Of a stretch of DNA of 5,599 bases, positions 1 through 5,447 are shown one piece after another. Position numbers and translations under genes: made by a program. This stretch comes from an uncultured Sutterella sp. (GTDB taxonomy: Bacteria; Pseudomonadota; Gammaproteobacteria; Burkholderiales; Burkholderiaceae_F). The stretch spans positions 1 through 5,599 of the forward strand of contig CAAFNI010000302.1 of assembly GCA_900764215.1 (NCBI GenBank). The letters run 5' to 3'. Every line of letters starts with the position of its first letter. Positions within the stretch are counted from its first letter, which is position 1. A model generated the notes under the pieces. That model was not told the origin of the DNA, searched no databases, and saw only the letters and a list, made by a program, of their open reading frames with translations.

Positions 1-615
1 AGGAAGCACCCGAAGGTCGAGATCGACCTGACGCTCGATCTGGTGCTCGAGGACATTCCGGATGCGCTCGCGTCGGGCCGCGCCGACGTGGGCCTTCTCT
101 TTGAGAGGCTCTTGACGCCCGAACTCAACGCCTATCCGCTTATGCGGGAACGCTATCTTTTGGCCGTGCCCGATCTGCCGCCCTTTGCGTCGATCGGCGT
201 TCCGTTCAACGATGAGGGGCGCTATCCGAGGGCGACGGCCCGGGATCTTTCGGCCATCGCAGACCTCCCCTTTCTGTGCGCGAACAATCACCCCGAGCGC
301 GCGGAGATTCTGGCCCGCGCATTCGGCTTTCCCGTTTCACAGCTCCCGGTCAACGTCCAAAAGCCGGGCCTCAGGCTCGCGCTCACGGCCGAAGGCCTCT
401 GCTGGACCTTCTGTCAGGAGCATCTCGTCTCGCAGCACGAGGCGCACCGCCGCTGCAGGTTTGCTTCGCTCGAAGACGCGCTCCCCGTGCAGACCGTCGT
501 GATCGCGTGGGCGGAACATGCGTACCAAAGTCTTGCCGCACGCACGTTCTGCAAAATGGCGCTCGAGCGCCTGGGCAAACCCGGAAGCACAAGGGGCGGG
601 CGGAGCGGTCCTTAG
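1..615 (+). CDS. LysR-type transcriptional regulator, 5'-truncated by the window edge
   Basis: The reading frame is open from base 1 and ends at TAG 613-615, giving 204 residues, so the N-terminal helix-turn-helix and linker (about 90-100 residues) lie outside the window. What is visible is the periplasmic-binding-protein-like effector domain of a LysR-type regulator: a segment reading DALASGRADVGLLFE (about residues 22-36), then PLMRERYLLAVP, and later the hydrophobic strand AEGLCWTFCQEHLV, in the positions where this family has its ligand-cleft strands. The length fits a regulator of about 300 residues. The C-terminal GKPGSTRGGRSGP is a low-complexity tail. The GTG at 43 is internal to the domain and is not the start. 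LysR proteins usually control a divergent or nearby gene in response to a small effector; the target is not visible and the effector cannot be read from sequence. The gene is convergent with the next one and their stop codons overlap. Confidence 0.85.
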   Translation, partial: RKHPKVEIDLTLDLVLEDIPDALASGRADVGLLFERLLTPELNAYPLMRERYLLAVPDLPPFASIGVPFNDEGRYPRATARDLSAIADLPFLCANNHPERAEILARAFGFPVSQLPVNVQKPGLRLALTAEGLCWTFCQEHLVSQHEAHRRCRFASLEDALPVQTVVIAWAEHAYQSLAARTFCKMALERLGKPGSTRGGRSGP

Positions 616-1241
616 CCTTCCGCCGCAGCGGCCTGGGCCTCGGCTTCCTTCAATTCGGCTTCCTTCAGTTCGGCCTTGGCATCCTCCGCGATTTCCATGA
701 CGCGCTCTCCCGCCAAGTGAAGCGCCTCGAGGTTGCCGCTGATCATGCGGTTGAGCCGGAAGACGGAGAGCGTGAGCGTCATGACGACGAAGCCCGTCAT
801 GCCGGCGTTGAGGCTGAGCCACTCGTTCGTCATGTAGCCCGTGGCGACCCAGATGAGCATGAGGAGCGTGCTGCGGTCCTGGAGCATGTCGGCGGGCATG
901 CCGGAAGCCGTCGTCGTGCCCGCCTCCTTGAGAAAGCTGAGAACGTTGGGATGAAGGTTCGGCGCGCGAACCGCCGCCCGGTTCCAGGCGAGGATGCCGA
1001 AGAGCCAGACGGGCACCCAGTCGGGCACGAGATGGGCGGCTTGGAGCGCGGTGCCCGCACCCAGCACGACGGCCGAGAGCACGATGAGCTTTCGAAAGTT
1101 CGGGCGGAAGGTGCCGACGTACTTGGCATAGAGCGTGGCGAGCTTCATGAACATGGCCGCGCGTCCGCGCCTCTGCACGGGCCGAAGGCGGTTGAAGTCG
1201 CTGAAGTGAAGCTGTCGATCTCGGGGAAAGCCGAACTGCAT
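612..1241 (-). CDS. Unrecognised multi-pass membrane protein with charged C-terminal helix
   Basis: I do not recognise a family. With the ATG at 1239-1241 it has 209 residues. Hydrophobic stretches lie at about residues 51-72, 74-90, 125-140 and 144-162, suggesting two hairpin pairs of membrane helices, followed by a helical tail (about 168-209) rich in Lys, Glu and Ala with an AELKE repeat. The start is uncertain. ATG 1241 has AAAGG five bases upstream. ATG 1154 (180 residues, beginning MFMKLATLY) is where typical codon use clearly begins but has only a distant AGAGG. ATG 1367 (251 residues) has GAGGA seven bases upstream, overlapping the stop of the preceding gene, yet its first 42 codons are Arg-rich with codons such as AGA, CGA, GGA and ACA that the body avoids. 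It is the last gene of the minus-strand cluster, and its TAA overlaps the TAG of the LysR gene. A role in the inner membrane beside the upstream envelope hydrolase is inference. Confidence 0.7.
   Translation of the reverse strand: MQFGFPRDRQLHFSDFNRLRPVQRRGRAAMFMKLATLYAKYVGTFRPNFRKLIVLSAVVLGAGTALQAAHLVPDWVPVWLFGILAWNRAAVRAPNLHPNVLSFLKEAGTTTASGMPADMLQDRSTLLMLIWVATGYMTNEWLSLNAGMTGFVVMTLTLSVFRLNRMISGNLEALHLAGERVMEIAEDAKAELKEAELKEAEAQAAAAEG
641..676. repeat. 15-bp in-frame tandem repeat
   Basis: Two 15-base units (641-655 and 656-670) differ at one position, and a third begins at 671. On the minus strand each unit encodes Lys-Glu-Ala-Glu-Leu in the C-terminal helix of the membrane protein. Since 15 is a multiple of three, a gain or loss by slippage would leave the frame intact. 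Confidence 0.8.
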
Positions 1242-1377
1242 GAGGGCCTTTGGATATGTGAAGCGAATGCGGCGCGGGCGAAAGGGACGAGCCGCCGGTT
1301 GATGTCGTCCGAGGATTCTACAGGTTTGCGGGCGCTTCAAACGAGGCCGAACGCCCGATGTGCACATTCCTGGATCC

Positions 1378-2139
1378 TCAATCGTGCGGCGAAGCCTTGT
1401 GGGGTGCGCCGCCGTCGGCTGCGCGGCCGGGCTTTTCGACCCTGCAGACGGGCGTCATGCCGTCCGCCTCCCAGAGGGCGGCGGGAAAGAGATAGTTGCC
1501 GCCCAGCACGGGCACCTTGACGGTCGTGCGGGGAAAGTCGGGCTTCAAGTCGGGCGAGAGGGCCTTTTCAATGAGGGTCGTGCAGTAGAGCGCATCGGAG
1601 TCGTCGGGCACGAGCCTGAAGGCTTCGCCCTTCATCCCGAGTGCCCGGCGTGCGGCTCGGCGCTTGAGGTCGTCGTTCCAGGCGGGGCGCACGACGCCCG
1701 CCGCGTCGCCCAGAGCAAGAAAATCGGCAAGGCTCGAGGCGACGACGCTGTTGGGATGCTTCGGGTCGTCCGAGGTGGCCGCATGCACGATCGTGACGGG
1801 ATTCGCGGCCGTCACGATGCCGACATGCGTGTAGGGGACGCGGCTTTTGCCCTGTGCCTCGAGAATGAGGCGGCTTTCCGTGCCAAAGCCCCGCCGAAAG
1901 ACGAGGTCGCCCGTCTGAAGCGGGCCGCAGACGGCAAAGTCGCGCACCGTGAGGCCGGCTGCAGCGTGCTCGGAGATTTCGGCGGACGGGGTGCTTTCGA
2001 AGCTCGGCAGCATGCGCGTCGCCAGATCGATGAGCGCGCCCCGGGCGCCGTTCGTCGAGAGGATGAAGCCTGCGGCAATGAGGACGGCTGAAAGGAAGGC
2101 GGCTGCGGGGAGAGCCGCCCTTCGGGGGCGCTTCGTCAA
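1378..2139 (-). CDS. YiiX/YebB-like permuted NlpC/P60 (papain-fold) hydrolase, membrane-anchored
   Basis: The 253-residue protein opens with a positively charged MTKRPRR and a hydrophobic segment (about 8-27) that should act as a signal anchor or uncleaved signal, placing the enzyme in the periplasm. The core matches the permuted papain-fold group (YaeF/YiiX type), where the catalytic His precedes the Cys: LQTGDLVFRRG (74-84), a stretch leading to YTHVGIV (103-109) with His105, then VTIVHAAT (115-122), and finally LYCTTLIEKAL (184-194) with Cys186 as the likely nucleophile. In the family the third residue is, as I recall, an acidic residue shortly after the His; here His119 sits near that place. 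Relatives act on amide or ester bonds in cell-wall peptides or lipids; the substrate here is unknown. The start is TTG 2137-2139, directly after the lipoprotein's TGA and with no clear ribosome site, so translation probably depends on coupling. That start is preferred because it gives the anchor helix. Confidence 0.8.
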   Translation of the reverse strand: MTKRPRRAALPAAAFLSAVLIAAGFILSTNGARGALIDLATRMLPSFESTPSAEISEHAAAGLTVRDFAVCGPLQTGDLVFRRGFGTESRLILEAQGKSRVPYTHVGIVTAANPVTIVHAATSDDPKHPNSVVASSLADFLALGDAAGVVRPAWNDDLKRRAARRALGMKGEAFRLVPDDSDALYCTTLIEKALSPDLKPDFPRTTVKVPVLGGNYLFPAALWEADGMTPVCRVEKPGRAADGGAPHKASPHD

Positions 2140-2568
2140 TCAGAATCCGAAGGTGACGAGCCAGCCCTTTTGGGTCTTCACGAGCTGAGCGGTTTCAACC
2201 TTGCTCGAGCCGTTTCCGAAGGCCACCTTGACGCGCGCGCGGCACTTCCCTGATTCGACGGCTTCCTTGGCGACGGGCTCCATGATGGAGACGTCGCGAA
2301 GGCCGCCCTGCTTGGAGGCGGAATCCTTCGCCTGAGCCGCGCTTTCGCTGATCTTGGTTTCGGCGATCTTGAGTTCGGCTTCCTTGGCGTCGGCCGGCAC
2401 ATGGAAGAACTTGGTCGCTTCGGCGGCGTCGCCGCGGTAGAGGGCGCGCACGAAGGCGCAGGCAACCTCTTCGGGCGTCTCCGGATCTCCGCAGCCCGTC
2501 AGTGCGAGCGTGGAGGCACCCGCGGCAAAGAGGGCGCAGGCCTTGATGAAGCGGCGGCGGTCGAACAT
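2140..2568 (-). CDS. Tat-type lipoprotein with DUF4878-like (NTF2-fold-like) domain
   Basis: The protein has 142 residues. The N-terminus carries a twin-arginine-like motif (RRRFIK, residues 4-9), a hydrophobic stretch and the lipobox LTGC, making Cys26 the lipidated residue. This predicts export, possibly folded through Tat, and lipid anchoring facing the periplasm. The mature part begins DPETPEEVACAFVRALYRGDAAEATKFF in pieces typical of DUF4878 lipoproteins (an alpha-beta cone fold), then has a Lys/Glu/Ala helix (about 60-88) and ends in two beta strands with GWLVTFGF. No catalytic residues are evident; such proteins are usually thought to bind something or to act as accessory subunits. The start ATG 2566-2568 is well supported by the ribosome site at 2577-2583. 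The stop abuts the start of the hydrolase gene, so the two are probably co-translated and may work together. I see no convincing promoter in the 94 bases upstream. Confidence 0.8.
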   Translation of the reverse strand: MFDRRRFIKACALFAAGASTLALTGCGDPETPEEVACAFVRALYRGDAAEATKFFHVPADAKEAELKIAETKISESAAQAKDSASKQGGLRDVSIMEPVAKEAVESGKCRARVKVAFGNGSSKVETAQLVKTQKGWLVTFGF

Positions 2569-2576
2569 GGATGATT

Positions 2577-2583
2577 CTCCTTA
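2577..2583 (-). promoter_or_regulatory. Ribosome binding site of the lipoprotein gene
   Basis: On the minus strand this reads TAAGGAG, eight bases before the ATG at 2566-2568. It is the strongest Shine-Dalgarno sequence in the minus-strand cluster and fixes the lipoprotein start. The following hydrolase gene lacks one of its own, in keeping with coupled translation. Confidence 0.75.
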
Positions 2584-2662
2584 GCGTGGTCTTGTCGGTT
2601 GCCCGGGCGCGGGCGTGTGTGACAGTCTACATAAAAGCCGCGGCGGGCGGTGCGTGAAGGTC

Positions 2663-2863
2663 TTAATGTGCTTCACCGGCCGTTGCGCGCCACAGCCCCG
2701 AACGGTGATTGCCTTCCCTGCAGAGCAATCCCTCCCGCTGCAACTGGGCGGCGATCTTTTTGACGTTCGAGAGGCTGCACCGGAGCGCGTCCGCGGCGTT
2801 CTTGAGCGTTGCCGCGGGATGGGCCGACAGGTATTGGAGGAGCTTGCGCCGGGAGTCGCTCAT
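2663..2863 (-). CDS. Small winged-helix DNA-binding protein
   Basis: The ATG at 2861-2863 gives 66 residues; an in-frame GTG at 2900-2902 would give 79. Neither start has a good ribosome site (a distant AGGA for the GTG, an abutting AGG for the ATG). The sequence is almost entirely one winged helix-turn-helix: SRRKLLQYLSAHP is helix 1, ATLKNAADALRCS leads to helix 2, LSNVKKIAAQLQREGLL is the recognition helix, and CREGNHRSGLWRA the wing, as in MarR/ArsR-like or LexA-like N-terminal domains. No effector or dimerisation domain follows, so the protein is either a minimal regulator or the surviving N-terminal part of a longer one. It points the same way as the lipoprotein gene, 94 bases upstream of it, so it may regulate or share transcription with that cluster. 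This is inference. The short length and poor start signals keep confidence moderate. Confidence 0.55.
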   Translation of the reverse strand: MSDSRRKLLQYLSAHPAATLKNAADALRCSLSNVKKIAAQLQREGLLCREGNHRSGLWRATAGEAH

Positions 2864-3026
2864 CCTGAGGCGGCTGCTGCGCAGGATGACGCTTCCGGGC
2901 ACGAATGAAAAGGGAATCCTGACAGTGACCTCTTCAAGCGTTTCTGATGCGCTTCGTAGTCCGGCCTTAACTTGACCGTGCAGAACGCACCGCCATACTT
3001 TTCGCTTTCGCGAACGCCGGGCTGGG

Positions 3027-3326
3027 GTGAGAGGGACGGGTGAACAACGACGGACATTCCCCGACGTGCCGACCCTGGGTGAACTCGGCTACTATCCGAA
3101 CTGGTACGGCTCCGCACGCGCCATCGTGGCGCCCGCCGGAACGCCGGACGACGTGATCGAGTTCTATGTCAATGCCTTCAGGAAGACGATGGAGGATCCC
3201 GAAAGCATCGATCAGCACAAGAAGGCCGGCCTCACCATGAGCTTCATGGACAACAAGGAGCTCGGAGAACTCATCAAGAAGCAGGAAGTCTTCTGCCGCG
3301 ATGAGATTTCACAGCTTTACAAGTAA
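3027..3326 (+). pseudogene. Bug/TctC-family tricarboxylate-type solute-binding protein, C-terminal remnant
   Basis: About 95 residues match the C-terminal lobe of Bug (TctC-like) periplasmic binding proteins: TGEQRRTFPDVPTLGELGY near the start, where the family has a PDVPT motif, then AIVAPAGTPDDVIEFYVNAF, the characteristic APAGTP stretch, and a final helix ending in QLYK at TAA 3324-3326. Intact family members have about 320 residues with an N-terminal signal peptide. Here the first roughly 220 are absent: the frame is closed by TGA 2973-2975, and nothing Bug-like is seen in the other plus frames just upstream. GTG 3027 is only the first available start codon and lies in or near the homologous part. 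In intact form such proteins capture carboxylates for tripartite tricarboxylate transporters or sensors. Without signal peptide and N-lobe this one cannot do so. The retained codon pattern suggests recent truncation. The upstream breakpoint lies between about 2976 and 3040. Confidence 0.75.
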
Positions 3327-3331
3327 GGCGG

Positions 3332-3351
3332 CTTCGGTCGAATGACCGAAG
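3332..3351. other. Perfect stem-loop just after the Bug remnant stop
   Basis: An 8-base perfect inverted repeat, CTTCGGTC and GACCGAAG, surrounds a four-base loop (GAAT) and begins six bases past the stop of the Bug remnant. No T-run follows, so it is more likely an RNA 3'-end-stabilising hairpin than a terminator in its own right; the terminator hairpin follows 15 bases later. Confidence 0.6.
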
Positions 3352-3365
3352 GCTTCAACCGCATG

Positions 3366-3405
3366 ACGAAGGCCCCGGCTCCGAGCGGAATCGGGGCCTT
3401 CGTTT
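3366..3405 (+). terminator. Rho-independent-type hairpin downstream of the Bug remnant
   Basis: A 12-base perfect stem, ACGAAGGCCCCG (3366-3377) with CGGGGCCTTCGT (3392-3403), has a 14-base loop and is followed by only a short TTT (3403-3405). It is GC-rich and lies 39 bases after the stop of the Bug remnant, so it most likely ends that transcript. The T-run is weak. The opposite strand has no T-run after the hairpin. Its sequence is nearly the same as the hairpin at 5413-5447. Confidence 0.7.
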
Positions 3406-3447
3406 CAGGCGGATAGGCTGACCGGCACCAGGAGGCGCCGAACCGTC
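3368..3447. repeat. Left copy of a duplicated hairpin-plus-flank segment
   Basis: By hand alignment this segment matches 5413-5493 with one single-base gap in the hairpin loop. The hairpin part agrees at roughly 32 of 36 positions, and the 44 bases after it (3404-3447 against 5450-5493) align without a gap at about 29 of 44. The agreement beyond the hairpin suggests shared ancestry rather than independent terminators. The orientation is direct and the two copies bracket the accessory gene at 3785-5260. Confidence 0.6.
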
Positions 3448-3784
3448 CGAAGGACCGGAAGACCCTCGGAAGAGGCTGACGTTCGCGTCCGCCCGGATGC
3501 CGTCGGTTGGGTGCGTGGTCGCATCAACGGGATCCGGGGAGTTGTTGCCTTGGCCGATGCGGCCGAGGCCGGTCAACGCCGAGGCCTGTGGTGCTCGGCA
3601 AGTGTTCTTGGCGCAGGGAGGCCGTTGACTGATTGTATACTTGGGCTTAACAGTGTGATTAACACTTAATGCTTTCCGTGCACGCGGCTTTACACTTCAC
3701 GCCAAGGACAGTGGAAGCTGGCCGGCTGCCCATGGTTCTGCGTAGCGCGTCGGCCGGAAAGCGGTTGTTTTTCATGGAGCACAA
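3404..3784. other. Intergenic region without a recognisable gene
   Basis: Between the hairpin and the next gene I find no gene with a credible start. The plus frame that ends at TAA 3667-3669 is open back to 3367 and uses fairly ordinary codons, but it has no ATG, no ribosome site and no recognised motif, so it may be the residue of a decayed gene. The first 44 bases resemble the sequence beside the outer-membrane gene terminator at the right end. From about 3625 the DNA turns AT-richer and carries the repeat cluster at 3646-3697, which makes this part the likely control region of the downstream gene. GGAG at 3776-3779 is that gene's ribosome site. Confidence 0.5.
3646..3697. promoter_or_regulatory. 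Cluster of TTAACACTT-like words, candidate operator/promoter
   Basis: Three related words lie in 52 bases: CTTAACAGTG (3646-3655), TTAACACTTAATGC (3659-3672) and TTTACACTTCACGC (3689-3702 including its tail). The last two agree at 11 of 14 positions and start 30 bases apart, about three helical turns. AGTGT (3652-3656) and ACACT (3662-3666) also form an inverted pair. A further TTAACACTT stands at 5324-5332, beyond the gene's end. TTGACT (3625-3630) and TATACT (3636-3641) resemble promoter boxes but are only five bases apart, so they cannot be partners. Because the downstream gene encodes a protein with a DNA-binding module, an autoregulatory operator is plausible; this is inference. Confidence 0.4.
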
Positions 3785-5260
3785 ATGATCGACATTTTCG
3801 AAGTTCGCGACTTGATTTCGCACATGAGAAAGGTTGGCTCGGATACTCAGGCGTGCGAAGTTAAGGAGGCGGCTCAAGGGTTGCCCAAGAGCATTGGAGA
3901 GACGATCTCTGCCTTTTCAAACATGTCGGGCGGCTTGATCATGCTGGGCTTGTCTGAAAAGCAGAACTTCGCCCTTGTTCCCGGTTTTGATTCTCAGAGA
4001 GCGTGTTCCGAGCTGCAGGCGGCAGCCGACAGCATGACGCCCGTCGTGCGCATGAAAATTGAGAAGATTCCGTTCGAGTCGGGGACCGTCGTCGTGGCCA
4101 GAGTGCCGCCGGCGCCGGCCTTCCAAAGGCCGTGCTTCATCACCAAGCGGGGCAAATATGACGGCTCATTCATTCGATCCGGGGATGGAAACAGGCGCCT
4201 GAGCGCCTATGAGGTTGACAGGCTGGCGGAAGCCAGGACGCAGCCGACATTCGACTTGGAGCCGGTGAAAACCGCCACGTTTGCAGATCTAAATCCCGAG
4301 ATCGTCAAGAAAATCGTCAGGCGCGTCAAGGATCTGTTTCCAAGGGTCTTTGGCCAACTGGAGGAAGAGACGATTCTCATTCAGCTCGGAATGATCGTGC
4401 GCATCGACGGCGTCGTGTACCCGACGATGGCCGGGCTGCTGGCGGCAGGCCGTTTCCCGCAGCAGTTCTTTCCGAGGCTTGAGGTGGTTTTCACGCTTTA
4501 TGCGGGGACTTCCAAAGCAGGCGGCCTTCAGACAGGAGAGCGCTATGTCCACTCGCAGGAGCTCGTGGGTTCAATCCCCGACATGTTGACGGACGTCCTG
4601 ACATTGGTTCGTCAGAAAATGAATGTCGGCGCGCTCATTGAGGGCGGGTTGAGAAGGGACGTGCCGGACTACCCGCTGGCGGCCGTTCGCGAAGCGGTTG
4701 CCAATGCCCTGCAGCACCGCGACTATTCGCCCGAAGGGAGAGGGACCCATGTTCAGGTCAACATGTACGCGGATCGCTTGGAAATCACCAATCCGGGCGG
4801 TTTGTACGGCATTGCGGCCGTGGAGTCGCTCGGCAAGGAAGACATGTCGTCGGCTCGCAATCTTTATCTCTCGCGCCTGCTGGCTTATACGCCATGTGAA
4901 GACGGCTTCGTGGTCGAAAACAAGGGCGCCGGCTTCATGGTCATTGAATCCGCGCTCGCTCAGGCTTCCAAGCCTCCGGCAAAGGTTGAGAATTCGGTGA
5001 GTCTTTTCAGGTTGACGCTTGAAAAGCGCCATCAAGCCGAAGCCGCGCCGTCCGTGCGTCCGCGGAATCAATTGGATGAAGCCATGCTGGAGGAAATCCG
5101 AAGCCGCGGCAGCATGTCGGTAAAGGACATGATGGCCATGTTCGGCCTCTCCCGCCCCACGATCGCAAAGCACATCCGAAACTTGGTGGAGGGCAAACTG
5201 ATTGAGCCCTTGGAGCCGCGCCGAAGCCCGAAACAGCGCTATCGGCTGGCACTTGATTGA
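3785..5260 (+). CDS. AlbA_2 (Schlafen-type) / GHKL-ATPase-like / winged-helix protein
   Basis: The 491 residues hold three modules. The N-terminal AlbA_2 (Schlafen-type) domain spans about 1-150: Glu25 and Lys27 in CEVKEAA, the glycine-rich SAFSNMSGGLIMLGL (42-56) and FIRSG (129-133). The middle part (about 250-412) looks like the GHKL-type ATPase domain that often follows AlbA_2 in proteins annotated as RecG-like or transcriptional regulators: REAVANALQHRDYS (302-315) with Asn307 as the expected Mg/ATP contact, DRLEITNPGGL (330-340), and GAGF (381-384) in a glycine-rich lid position. The C-terminus (about 430-490) is a winged helix, with MSVKDMMAMFGLSRPTIAKHIRNL carrying the recognition helix. 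ATG 3785 has GGAG five bases upstream. All motifs look intact and the length suits the family. The function is not established for the family in general; roles as regulators or in phage defence have been proposed. Codons are less GC-biased than in the left half, suggesting acquisition. The gene stands alone. Confidence 0.85.
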   Translation: MIDIFEVRDLISHMRKVGSDTQACEVKEAAQGLPKSIGETISAFSNMSGGLIMLGLSEKQNFALVPGFDSQRACSELQAAADSMTPVVRMKIEKIPFESGTVVVARVPPAPAFQRPCFITKRGKYDGSFIRSGDGNRRLSAYEVDRLAEARTQPTFDLEPVKTATFADLNPEIVKKIVRRVKDLFPRVFGQLEEETILIQLGMIVRIDGVVYPTMAGLLAAGRFPQQFFPRLEVVFTLYAGTSKAGGLQTGERYVHSQELVGSIPDMLTDVLTLVRQKMNVGALIEGGLRRDVPDYPLAAVREAVANALQHRDYSPEGRGTHVQVNMYADRLEITNPGGLYGIAAVESLGKEDMSSARNLYLSRLLAYTPCEDGFVVENKGAGFMVIESALAQASKPPAKVENSVSLFRLTLEKRHQAEAAPSVRPRNQLDEAMLEEIRSRGSMSVKDMMAMFGLSRPTIAKHIRNLVEGKLIEPLEPRRSPKQRYRLALD

Positions 5261-5322
5261 CCGAGCCGTCATGGGATTGAGCCTTGCGAAGCAGTGACTC
5301 ATCAAGACAAGCGTACTGCGCG

Positions 5323-5349
5323 CTTAACACTTGACAGTTCGGCTTGTCA
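5323..5349. promoter_or_regulatory. Downstream copy of the TTAACACTT word with a short inverted repeat
   Basis: CTTAACACTTGACAG (5323-5337) repeats exactly the nine-base word TTAACACTT seen at 3659-3667 upstream of the AlbA_2 gene, now 64 bases beyond that gene's stop. TGACA (5332-5336) pairs with TGTCA (5345-5349). TTGACA at 5331-5336 equals a perfect -35 box, but no -10 box follows at a usable distance and no plus-strand gene lies beyond, so a promoter is unlikely. Confidence 0.35.
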
Positions 5350-5404
5350 TGTGTTCCTGCAAGACCGCCGATTCTGAATGATGCGCGACAGAACAGGGTC
5401 GAAC

Positions 5405-5447
5405 AAAAAGCAGAAGGCCCCGGTTCCGTTATGGAATCGGGGCCTTC
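5405..5447 (-). terminator. Rho-independent terminator of the minus-strand outer-membrane gene
   Basis: A 15-base stem (5413-5427 with 5433-5447), broken only by one G-U pair, has a five-base loop (5428-5432). Read on the minus strand, the stem is followed by TGC and then five T residues (AAAAA at 5405-5409 on the plus strand), the textbook order for intrinsic termination. It lies 64 bases past the stop of the gene at 5512. On the plus strand only GTCTC follows, so it can stop the AlbA_2 transcript only weakly, if at all. Confidence 0.8.

Noticed and set aside
276..1520. Long plus-strand open frame of 414 codons
   Set aside because: It runs antisense to the LysR end and the membrane protein, is rich in Arg, Gly, Ala and His, and shows no domain. 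It is the usual product of GC-rich coding DNA read on the wrong strand.
1360..2091. Plus-strand open frame of 243 codons opposite the hydrolase
   Set aside because: The minus strand carries the YiiX-like motifs and signal anchor; the plus frame has no recognisable motif and fits an antisense shadow.
2603..2636. Possible terminator or promoter between the winged-helix and lipoprotein genes
   Set aside because: The short GC stem has no T-run, and the best promoter-like hexamers match only four of six bases each; too weak to annotate.
3367..3669. Plus frame open for 100 codons between the hairpin and the accessory gene
   Set aside because: It has no ATG, only a GTG at 3511 without a ribosome site, and starts inside a terminator hairpin. 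Kept only as a possible decayed gene.
3659..3877. Minus-strand open frame of 72 codons over the AlbA_2 promoter region
   Set aside because: It overlaps the start of the real gene and the repeat cluster, with no domain or credible ribosome site.
4571..5305. Minus-strand open frame of 244 codons opposite the AlbA_2 gene
   Set aside because: The plus strand encodes intact domain motifs over the whole stretch; the minus frame has none.
5331..5359. TTGACA as a promoter -35 box
   Set aside because: No -10-like hexamer is found 16-18 bases downstream, and no plus-strand gene follows in the window.
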